Assembly: GCA_032158295.1 (NCBI GenBank) | Contig: CM063244.1 | Span: 24,033,930 to 24,097,929, forward strand | Direction: 5' to 3' | Length of the DNA stretch: 64,000 nt | DNA from: Pycnopodia helianthoides | Lineage: Eukaryota; Echinodermata; Asteroidea; Forcipulatida; Asteriidae | Shown here: piece after piece, positions 40,501-50,298 of the stretch | Layout of the letters: every line of letters begins with the position of its first letter | Position numbering within the stretch: position 1 is the first letter of the stretch | Translations under genes and position numbers: made by a program | Notes under the pieces: generated by a model | Databases searched by the model: none | Told to the model about the DNA's origin: nothing | What the model saw: the letters and a program-made list of their open reading frames with translations, nothing else

Positions 40501-43500
40501 AACAAATGCCAAACCGGGCCCTGAAACAGTTACACAATTAAATAAAATATCAATTAACCGTATAAGTACCAGGCTGTATTCAGCAATTGGAACCGAATCA
40601 ACAGCCGCAAGAACCGAACAAAGAAGCCGCTACAAACGTCAACCAACTATCAAGAAATGAAAATTATTTGACAACAATTTACTTTACAATATGAAAGTCA
40701 ACCAGCTAAAGAATGATACTTTCCCTTCGAGATTTAGTTAGTTTGCTCTCCCATTCAGATTGCACAGTTTTAAAACAATCTAGTAAGGTTTGTATAGAGA
40801 CTGTACATAATGACTCTCTCATGAGTTGGGATGGTTCTGAAAAGAACTGGGGGGTTTAAAACAGCTGTATCAAACACTGATCATTTGACGGCCTGTGACC
40901 AACTGTCTAGCCAATGAGGAAGAGTTTGATATGTTTCATTAGTTTCACTCCGGGTCAGAATTGACCCGGATCCAGGTCCCGTGGGACCTGACCCATGACC
41001 CGGAATCTGTGTCAAAATGACACAGAAAATGGTCAGAATGACGCCGTATTCAAATCCATTTTGAAACCACTTTCCGGGTCGCAATTTTGTTTTATGCCGG
41101 CTGTAGAGTCAACAGTTAAGGGATAGGAAGAACAGTCTATCCCTTAACTGTTGACTCCATAGCCGACGTGTGCTGCAGAAAAAAAATCGCTTCCGGGTCA
41201 CCCTGACCTGGAAAAGAGTCAGGCCCCTTGAGACCCGTTTTTAGAGTGGCATGCTTTAAACACCACTTAAACGATGAACAGCAATAAACCGACCAACTAT
41301 AAGTTAGTTATTTAACATTCGGACAAAATGAGAGCGTGAGTAAAATTGACAAACATTCTTCACTACAGCTACATAAACATAATGAAGGTATCACCTTTTC
41401 AACATGATTAGATGCAAAACTATCGAGCCATACCTTCATCAGCTACATCTTTTATGTCTACTTCTTGTATAAATGCCATGTAACCAAGAATAGCAAAGAT
41501 GACGAAACCAGCGAACAGACTGGTAGCCGCATTTACGATGCCGACAACAACTGTATCTCTACCAAGAAAAGAATGAGAGTAACCGTAAAACAGGAATTAG
41601 ACTGAAATGACAATACTGTCACCGTGAAAGCTTGTCAGAGGGCCACGTTGCCTTCGGAATGGGCGTTTGTTTTGAAATGAATATGGTTGGAAAGATATAC
41701 TTTAAAAGTAGAAACACAATGATTCACATATCCCTTGAAAATTGTGTGGCTTTTAAGTAGTTTCATGACCGAACACTGTCCGCTATTTTGTGTAACAAAA
41801 TTTTGAGCCCCATGCTGGTTGTATTTCAAGACTGAGGCAAATTACACTCACTAATTACAACACACTGAAGGTGTTGTTGTGAATCAACAACTCTTGAAAA
41901 GGTTAAGGAGCAACTCCGAACAGCAAAATTGTTCGAATTTTGAAGGCAATGTATACCCCTTTAAAATAATATTTTGCTGAGCAGTATTACGGGTTTTTAA
42001 TTGGTTTGTTTGGTTCGTTTGTTAAAATGAAATTGGTACACATACATAAGTGAGTTATTCCTGTAGGGGTTGTAGCTACCGAGTGAGATGAGCGAACCTA
42101 TACCAACACCGTATGAAAAGAATATCTGAGTCGCTGCATCTACCCACACCTACGGGAAAATGGAGAAGATTTCATGTATAAGCTAAACAGTAGTGGTATT
42201 CATTGACACCTACTCGACCAAGAAAAAACATAGGCTTAGAGTCAAATTTCAGTTAAGCTACCGTAATTACCAAGCAACACTCGAAGTCCTTGAATCGCAT
42301 CCGACCTTCCCCACAATCAAACTATGAATGACTATTTCAATAAAAAACTGCTAAATTCAACAACTGATACAAAATATATTTTCACTAAATTACTAACTGA
42401 TCTATATATGTTTCAAGAATATCATTTGTACACAAATCAAACAGAATGAAGATTGTTTTCTAAAATATATTGACACAAAATATCAATAACTGAATAAAAC
42501 TACTATCATTTAAAAACTAAGAAGAAGTTGCCCAAGTGGTCAATAGTGTTGTATTTTATCAACTGAAAATCAGTAATTTGTCCTGATGGACTCTGAGAAC
42601 AACACACGGAACCATGCAATCATTCGATGAGACAGCCATACAAAGGAAACCTTGTGTGGCATGGGAACTAGTCACTAATGGAACAGTGTATCCAGGATTT
42701 GTGGGTGTGGTCTGCGTATATTTACCGTTGGTTCCGTGAGCTTATCAAAGGTTGGAGTGATATAATATAGGATACCATCCGTTGAGCCTTCCAGGAGGAG
42801 TCCATTGATGAGAAGAATCAAAAGGATGACGTAAGGAATAAGAGCCGTAAACCACACGATCTACATCAAGACCAAAATATATCAAGTAAGACAAAAAGGT
42901 ATATTCGGATGTCTGTAGTTTGTTAATGTTAATGACAAATATATATTTTAAATATAACAATTATACTCTGCTTACAGGGCCCAATTTCATAGAGCTGCTG
43001 AAGCACAAAAACTAGCTAAGCACAACAAAATTATGCTTAGCAGAATAAGGTTACCAGCCAAACTACCATGTCACATGTACAGTTTGTGACTGGCATCCTG
43101 CTCATTTCTACTCAGCAAAATATTGTTAAGCAATATTTTCTGCTTAAGCAGCTCTATGAAATTGGGCCCAGGTGTTATGTTAGGGGTAGATAACGTGCAT
43201 CCCACGGATCGTCCGTACGCTTTTACCTTAATCTACCTGGTTGTCTAATACTTTTGAGCAGAAGTGACTATTAATTCGTCAGTTTCGTTATTTTTACCAT
43301 TTTCAAACAATAGATGGATTGCAATAGACGTCATCGGCTGCCATCTTTGATGAATGTGCACAAGTGAAGAGCTATACCATTGGCTGAGAGTCGTGCATAG
43401 CGCGTACACGCGTGCACTTTTCCATCGTTTTACATCAAAGATGGCGGTCAATGACGCGTATTGCAATCCATCTATTGATACTAACTGTATTTTCGTCAGT

Positions 43501-46500
43501 GTGAATAAACTTCGCTAATCTGTGCGATAAATTTACCTTTCCAGTGGTTTTGACACCTCTCCAGATACAGAGGAAGGTCAAAACCCAAGCGAGAGCAAGA
43601 CAGCCGAGGAGATCCCATCGAAGACCACCAATCTCATCGAATCCTGAACTGATATGTAGAACTCTCCTCCTATCAGAGAATTCAGTCGTTATACACAAAC
43701 GTCATACCAAGTTACTTATTCATTATTCAACTGGAAAACTGTTTGACCTCCCAACTCAATTTGCTTTCTAATATGCTTGGAGATCGTGAAATGTAACGAG
43801 ACAGAGAGTTGACAAACACAATTTATCACAAGATAACCCCAAGATAGTGAACCTTTGTGTAATAATTTATTCATTCTTGAGACAGCTGAGATGTTGTGCC
43901 GATGGGGCCTATTTAGAGAACATTTCAAAAGATTTCTCAACAGCCGCAAACGCCAATCAACATTTGAAATTCGTTTATGCCTTTGCTGAGATTTTTTGAA
44001 ATATGTATTTTCTTTTATTATCATTTTCTTTTTATTTATAAAGAAATTTGCTTAAAAAGAAAGAAGTGCGTTCCTCTTTGATTGTGGTCAAAAACATTAC
44101 TGTAGGGTGGGAAATAGGACAGGGCTGCAAAGAAGCAATTGAAATATTTTGTAACGATTTCAGTGATTCAGAAATTGTTTCATTTTATAAAAAGAAGAAG
44201 TAATTTCCGATGCATCACAACAACAACGGCATTGTAATTTTGTTAAATACTTGTTTAGCTTTAGACCTGCTGCATGCAGCAGATCAACCTGATTAGCTTT
44301 TGTTACGGTGTCCCCTAGGTGCCACTTACTCCCAGTACTGCTCTGCTGCAGACTCTCCAAGCTTCTTCGGTAGGAGAGAACCGTTTGTAGAGAGGAAGAA
44401 CTCTTTCCTTACGTCCTTTGTCAAATTTGCCTGAAGGCCAAGTTCGCTGCAGAACTCATTATTCCAATAATTTCTACAGTCGCTCCAAGGCAAGACGGAC
44501 GTGAATGAGACAAACAAGTAGAAGAGAGACCAAGACACGATGATGATGTAATACACGTTCAACATGGAGGCGATTGTGGCGGCGGCCAGACCAACCCCTG
44601 TGTGCACAAATAGCGAATGTAATCAGGGTTTTTAAAATAATTTGTTGACCTTGCGGGCGTTTAAGCGATGTCAATCCAGACAAATCTTATAAAATAGAAC
44701 TTGGTTGTGAAAACTGCTTTTGTTGACCAAGTGAGCTTGCTTACGGACAGTGGCATAACCGAAGGGGGCAGGGGAGACCCCTCTCCCTTCACAACCCTTG
44801 CCCCCTACAACAACCCCCCTTGCCCCTTACCATAACAACCCTTGCCCCCTACAACACCCCCTTGCCCCTTACCATAACAACCCTTGCCCCATACAACAAC
44901 CCCCTTGCCCCTTACCATAACAACCCTTGCCCCCTACAACAACCCCCTGCCCCTTACCAAACCAACCCTTGCCCCCTACAACAACCCCCTTGCCCCTTAC
45001 CATAACAACCCTTGCCCCCTACAACAACAACCCTTGCCCATAACAACCCTTGCCCCCTACAACAACCCCCTTACCCCTTACCATAACAACCCTTTCCCCC
45101 TACAACAACCCCCCTTGCCCCTTACCATAACAACCCTTGCTCCCTACAACAACCCTTGCCCCTTACCATAACAACCCTTTCCCCCTACAACAACTCTCCT
45201 TGCACCTTACCATAACAACCCTTGCCCCCTACAACAACAACCCTTGCCCATAACAACCCTTGCCCCCTACAACAACCCCCTTGCCCCTTACCATAACAAC
45301 CCTTGCCCCCTACAACAACAACCCTTGCCCATAACAACCCTTGCCCCCTACAACAACCCCCTTACCCCTTACCATAACAACCCTTTCCCCCTACAACAAC
45401 CCCCCTTGCCCCTTACCATAACAACCCTTGCCCCCTACAACAACCCCCTTGCCCCTTACCATAACAACCCTTTCCCCCTACAACAACCCCCTTGCCCCTT
45501 ACCATAACAACCCTTTCCCCCTACAACAACCCCCCTTGCCCCTTACCATACCAAACCTTGCCCCTACAACAACAACCCTTGCCCCTTACCATAACAACCC
45601 TTGCCCCCTACAACAACAACACCCCCCCTCTCACCAATGGGATCGAAAAAATGCACAAATGAATTGTTGGATATTATAATTACCCCCCCCCCCCATCATT
45701 ACCAATTGTCTTTGACCCCGCTGCCCCCAAATGAAAATGTCTGGTTACGCCACTGCTTTGTTGAGAATGACAAACACTGAGACGGGGTCGAAATCTTACC
45801 TTTAATGGCTGGGAATATATCCCATGTTCCGATACCTCCTGTCTGTAGCATCTGTCCCAGAGTGACTTCCATGAAAAACATTGGCACTCCACACATCACC
45901 AATGACACGAAGTACGGGATGAGAAATGCTCCTGCAGTCAAACATAATCAGAAACGAGGTTTTATAGCAAATATTGTTCTTTGAATCAAATATTTTACTC
46001 ATACATCTGCTAAAACTTAACCATTTTAATGGTTACGTTTTAGCAGATGTATATAACTTAAAGGAACATTACAGAATTGTTTTTTGCTAACAAAACAGTT
46101 GCTGGCTTTGTAAGCACTTTATGTAATCCACCATATACATAAACTGACAAAACCTGTAAAAATTTGAGATCGATCGGCCATCTGGGTCACGAGAAAATAG
46201 TGAAAAACCGATTACACATTTGCATGAAATCATATAGATTCAACAAATGAATAAAACGCTCACTGAGCGATAAACTCCAATCGGAAAATTAGTTTATTCA
46301 TTTCTCATCAAATATGGCATTTCAGACAGAAATATTTCAAGGGATGTTTTCTACTATCATCATCATTAGACCGTGATCAAAAAGTATATTTTACAAGATT
46401 TTTCTTACCAATTATGTAATGTTCCTTTAAAAGTTTAAAGTTTTCATGACTTAAAAAGACTAGTAACCGCACTTTAAGTGACCCAACAAAACATGAAATA

Positions 46501-48896
46501 ACAAACCTGCGAAATGTTAAGCTCATGAGAAAACAGTGAACCCCCCCCCCCCCATTTTATGCTTTCACTGTTTTCAAACATCGGGTTTGGGACACGATAA
46601 AGACTATTGTTTTACCCATTTCATAAAAACTGTAGCATTTCAAGCTCAACTATGTCAAGGGAAGTTTACCATCATGACCATCTTTATACCATAAGTTACG
46701 TGCAAATCTGTGAACGTTTGTATTTTCAATCTTACCAATGTTGTACACACCCTTTAGGGTAATATCTCAATGTGACCATTTTTATCAAACTTGTCCCGAA
46801 TAATTATTTAGTTATGAAAAACAATAACAGACGAGCAAATAGACGTCACGAGAGGTAATGGTTCGGTGTCTAGCTTTGTTGGATGTGTTGTGGTGTTTGT
46901 TCTTCATAATATGGGTCATATAATCATATATAAAAATATATATCAAGTGCCCTTTCTAGATTATGTTAGTCTGAATTATTTCAAACTGGAGAAATCAAAC
47001 TGTTTTAAAATCATTTAATAGGCCCGATTTACTGAAGATTATACATTTAAACAAATCATTTTCTTGAAGGTTAAAGAAACGTCCGAGTGAAGAAACTGTA
47101 CATAAACAAGAACACTGTTCGTGACTGGCCGAAAATTGATACGCATGGAAAAATACAGCTGCGAATGGAAATACCGGGAGCGTAAAAACTAATAGTATCG
47201 TGTAAATTGATAATGGGTAGAGTAACCTTTGGACACAATAAGATAGCATTGTTTGCTCTGTTCAATAGCTGACTATCTATGGGCAGAGTCCGCCGTATTA
47301 GTTTGCATCTGGGAAGGTTATCCGTTTTTTATAGAAATGTCGAACTGTTTGGATCATCATAAAATTGTGACGGCCTTTTACGTTTGCTAAAAACATCTGT
47401 CATTGTGGCTTTCTAAACAAAATACTATGCATCAACTTGAACGTTTCATGTCCTTCTTAATTTCATGGTAAATTAGATGTAGACAATAATGTGTCAATGG
47501 TTCGGCTTAACTTTTAATGTTTCAAACACTTCTTAGACGCTAAACCTACAAAAACCATAGCACTCAGTTTCCTCAGTTTCCGTTACAAAGGCTTTTAGGC
47601 AGTTTGTATTTAATCAAATGACTATGCATCAATTTGAACGTTTCATGTCCTGCTAATTAAATTCAGTGTACATTAGATGTAGACAATAATGTGTCAATGG
47701 TTCGGCTTTAACTTTTAACGTTTCAAAACACTTCTTAGACGCTAAACCTACAAAAACCATAGCACTCAGTTTTCCTCAGTTTCCGTTACAAAGGCTTTTA
47801 GGCAGTTTGGTATTTAATCAAAAGACTATGCATCAACTTGAACGTTTCATGTCCTGCTAATTAAATTCAGTGTACATTAGATTAGACAAAATGTGTTCCA
47901 CGTTACAAAGGCTTTTAGGCAGTTTGGTATTATAGTGTGACCGTTTCAACAGGATATAGGCCTTGTTCCATAACGTTAAAGGTCAATGTAAACAATTGAA
48001 AACAATGGCGTCAATGGTTCGGCTTTAACTGTAAATATTTCAAAACACTTCTTAGACGCTAAACCCACAAAAACCACAGCACTCGATTTCCAAACACTTG
48101 GAAATCGACATCACTTCACGCAAAAACCTTTTTCTCCGGGAAATTATTATACACAGATTATTCCACCAAACTATAAGTTCTAATTAGCATTTTGCGAAGC
48201 TTTACTACTATTATTTTTTAAATATATCACGCACGTTAATTCTTGTCAAAAATACATTTGCCCCAAGGCCAAACCTCTCATGAGTTCAGTACACTGTTCG
48301 AAACGGCTTTTCCCAGAACCACCACTCCTTCAAAAGATATCCTTTACATGCCATGGTTGTACCCGCAATATTCAATAGAAATATAGTTACCTCCACTCAA
48401 TCACCTTAAGAGCTAATCTTTGTCTTCGTCTTCTTCTTATTTTTCTTAAAATTAAGAGCCTTAACAGATGACGATTTTAAATGGTGTATAATCGAGATTG
48501 ATGCGTTTTTAATACATAGTTATATATGGGTTTACACTTATAGGAGTATAAGGTTGGAGCGTGACCTCACCTTTCAAACAAAGACATATAATACTATTAA
48601 TGACAATGAAAATGGACATGGGACAAGATGATGAAGTCCAAAATGAGTATGGATGACTGCGACCAACCTCCTCCATTCTTGTAGCATAGGTACGGGAACC
48701 TCCAGACGTTTCCTAAGCCCACGGCGTAACCGATACACGCCATGATGAAGTCCATCTTGTTCCCCCATCCTTCTCTTAACACTTCATCTTCTTCCTCTCC
48801 AATCGTGGCATCTTCACTCTCCAATGTTTTCATTGGTCCTTCGTGCTCGACATCCAACGTCGGCTTCTCACTGTTCCCATATTGTGTGTCTGTCAT
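37584..48896 (-). CDS. SLC6 Na+/Cl- neurotransmitter/amino-acid transporter, paralog A
   Basis: A complete 651-residue protein from 12 coding exons: 48896-48668, 45931-45800, 44597-44330, 43669-43537, 42860-42726, 42149-42046, 41558-41434, 40520-40408, 39482-39348, 39064-38861, 38499-38329, 37790-37584. All have GT-AG borders and consistent phases. A plasma-membrane symporter with 12 TM is expected. TM1 has [12 protein letters not shown] with Gly60 where monoamine carriers have Asp. TM3 has LNVYY (Tyr137). Chloride-site residues Q307, S311, N343 and S347 are present, as is the Na2-site pair D411-S412 (LGLDSQ). Loop 2 has a Cys pair ([11 protein letters not shown]) and sequons NLT and NGS. The nearest match by pattern is the GABA/betaine/taurine/creatine branch; the substrate is not decidable. 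The C-terminal tail is acidic ([18 protein letters not shown]). Start: the ATG at 48894-48896 precedes a typical hydrophilic N terminus. Confidence 0.95.
38085..38247. repeat. GACCCCTTGC-ended foldback MITE, copy 2
   Basis: Ends TAGACCCCTTGCAATG and GCAAGGGGTCTA are inverse. The interior has GCGCACGACTCTCAGCCAAT, as in copy 1 at 23851. It lies in the last intron of SLC6 paralog A. Confidence 0.8.
39811..40295. repeat. 45-bp minisatellite, about ten copies
   Basis: The unit GCACTAAACCAAGTCAATCA plus AACTGGTTGTCGAGATGGGTATTGG-type sequence repeats every 45 bp. Alternate units differ (CCAAGT with GAGATGGG versus CCGGGT with GAAATTGG), giving a 90-bp dimer in the right half. Because 45 is a multiple of three, one plus frame reads a 15-residue repeat ([15 protein letters not shown]). 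It lies in the intron between exons 8 and 9 of SLC6 paralog A, antisense to the gene. Confidence 0.95.
40946..41248. repeat. CCGGGTCA foldback element with nested hairpin
   Basis: Ends CACTCCGGGTCAGAATTGAC and a GACCCG...GAGTG inverse. Inside, a second hairpin has 29-bp arms at 41098-41126 and 41137-41165 (GAGTCAACAGTTAAGGGATA and its inverse, 10-bp loop). Related elements lie at 50078-50298 and 59476-59765. It is intronic to SLC6 paralog A. Confidence 0.8.
42977..43170. repeat. GGGCCCAATTT foldback MITE, copy 3
   Basis: Ends GGGCCCAATTTCATAGAGCT and AGCTCTATGAAATTGGGCCC are exact inverses over 20 bp. The interior is close to the copy at 26330. It lies in intron 4 of SLC6 paralog A. Confidence 0.9.
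43308..43477. repeat. Foldback MITE with CAATAGATGGATTGCAATA ends
   Basis: The ends are perfect inverses (CAATAGATGGATTGCAATA and TATTGCAATCCATCTATTG). The interior (TTGGCTGAGAGTCGTGCATA, ATCAAAGATGGCGGTCAATG) is the inverse of words in the element at 38085-38247, so the two are related but have different termini. Confidence 0.8.
44748..45755. repeat. Element with CAGTGGCRTAACC ends hosting a C-rich minisatellite
   Basis: The left end CAGTGGCATAACC and the right end GGTTACGCCACTG are inverted repeats with one mismatch. GGGGGCAGGGG beside the left end is mirrored by CCGCTGCCCCC near the right. Between them a C-rich tandem array (44790-45630) repeats CCCTTGCCCCCTACAACAAC and CCCTTACCATAACAA about 20 times with a unit near 43 bp and many short deletions. 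It lies in intron 2 of SLC6 paralog A. Open frames in it are repeat artefacts. Confidence 0.88.
46058..46430. repeat. TTAAAGGAAC-ended MITE, copy 3
   Basis: Runs from TTAAAGGAACATTACAGAAT to ATTATGTAATGTTCCTTTAA, about 373 bp. It has the same orientation as copy 2 and lacks about 20 bp near the right end (the GTAAGTTTTATGTAAATCT segment). It lies in intron 1 of SLC6 paralog A. Confidence 0.9.
47424..48095. repeat. ~200-bp tandem repeat, three full copies plus a rearranged remnant
   Basis: ACTATGCATCAACTTGAACG starts copies at 47424, 47621 and 47825. Each contains AGACAATAATGTGTCAATGG (or a shortened form), CACTTCTTAGACGCTAAACC and AAAGGCTTTTAGGCAGTTTG. The fourth segment carries the same words in altered order. 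It lies in intron 1 of SLC6 paralog A. Confidence 0.88.
48286..48375 (+). repeat. Dispersed repeat, second copy of the 6118 family
   Basis: Contains ACTGTTCGAAACGGC, CAGAACCACCACTC and ATGGTTGTACCCGCAAT in the same order as 6118-6215. Confidence 0.55.
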
Positions 48897-49686
48897 TGCA
48901 ATTGTGGGTTTTTTTTAATACTAAACTTCCGTTTTTGAGCAGACCTTTATACAGCACCATGCAAATCAAACCAACTACCGTATAACAATGAAAACAGAGT
49001 CTTTGATAATCTTTTTTAACAGAATTTGAGACTAATTTGCAGGCACTGACACCTCCACCGTTTGTGATGAGTTTCAATAGTGGGCAGGCACTGAGGCTGC
49101 GTACCACAGTTAAAGGAGGGAACAACAGTCAAAACGATAAGACTAATTATTCCCAGGTTAACGGTCAATCAATAATTTTATTGAGGGCATCGGCATAATG
49201 CTACCGGTAATTGGGTAAATCTTTTTGTCGCAGTACTTGAGCTGGAGGTTCCAAGGTTCATTTTAATGTTTTAAAGACTTAACAAAACTGACGAGAAGTA
49301 TGATATGTCTATACGCAATGACGGAATCTCTAAAGGGAAAAAGATAATCAATGGTCATTAGCTCTACAAATTAGAAAGTTTTCACCCAAGATGAAAACCG
49401 AGGAAGATTATTTATGATATGTTAATGTGTTGACTGGATGTAGGTAGCATTTTTTCCCTTTTTGAATTGTATGTCCTTGGTTAATGTGTACGAAATGGGA
49501 GATTGGTCTTCATTTGTAAATAATGCCTATACACCCACCCTCCTTGCACCCATACAGCATAGGGCCAGGGATGTTTAAGGGTAAAAATCACAACTTGTAT
49601 GGCTTTTTATATAGACCTGACGCACTGTATGGGGCTATACTGTCTGCTCACGGTCTGTCATTTTGTAGTTGGAAAGCCACTCTATG

Positions 49687-49884
49687 GCCTGGGCACAATT
49701 TCATAGAGCTGCTGATATAGACAATATTGCTTACAAGTTTCTGCTAAGCAGAAATCAGCAGGATACCAGTCACAAATTGTTCCTTATGACATGGTATTTT
49801 GGCCGGTAATCTTAATCTGGTAAGCATAATTTGGTTGTGCTTAGCTACTTTTTGTGCTAAAGCAGCTCTATTAAACTGGGCCCT
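49687..49884. repeat. GGGCCCAATTT foldback MITE, copy 4 (diverged)
   Basis: The left end TGGGCACAATTTCATAGAGC is degraded at one base. The right end is AGCTCTATTAAACTGGGCCC. The interior words (TAAGCATAATTTGGTTGTGC, TAGCTACTTTTTGTGC) are the inverse of those in copies 2 and 3. Confidence 0.8.
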
Positions 49885-50077
49885 GATGACCGTGCCCTTA
49901 ACTTCCTGAATGTACATTAGCCACAGGCTTATCTGTCTAACGCCCTCAACGTAAACATTGACTTCTAGATTACTTTATTAATCAAAATACTAAAGACAAC
50001 ATAAATGCTCAGCTGCGGTTCTCTCATCAAATGACAAAAAGGCTGGATTACTATTTGCTTTCGTTTCCTTGGATACG

Positions 50078-50298
50078 CTCCAAAAACTCCCGGGTCAGAA
50101 TTGGGGGGGGGGGGCTGACCCATTTCTTGGTCAGGCTGCCCTAAGTGGTTAATAAATAGATTTTCAACTCGGATTCTGCGTCAATTTGACCCATTTTGGT
50201 GTCATTTTGACACAGATTCCGGGTCACACTGACCAAGAAATGGGTCAGGCCCCACAGGACCCGGATCCGGGTCAAATGTGACTCGGGAATTTTCGGAG
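50078..50298. repeat. CCGGGTCA foldback element, copy 2
   Basis: CTCCCGGGTCAGAATT at the left and a GGGTCAAATGTGACTCGGGA segment at the right are imperfect inverses. The interior has GGTCATTTTGAC-like and ATTTCTTGGTCAG words on both arms. A 12-base G run interrupts the left arm. Confidence 0.75.

Noticed and set aside
44820..45679. Pro/Thr-rich open frames
   Set aside because: These are translations of the C-rich minisatellite in an SLC6 intron, in several frames.
49523..49720. 65-codon open frame in the spacer between the transporters
   Set aside because: It ends inside a foldback MITE, has no domain, and its length is within chance expectation.
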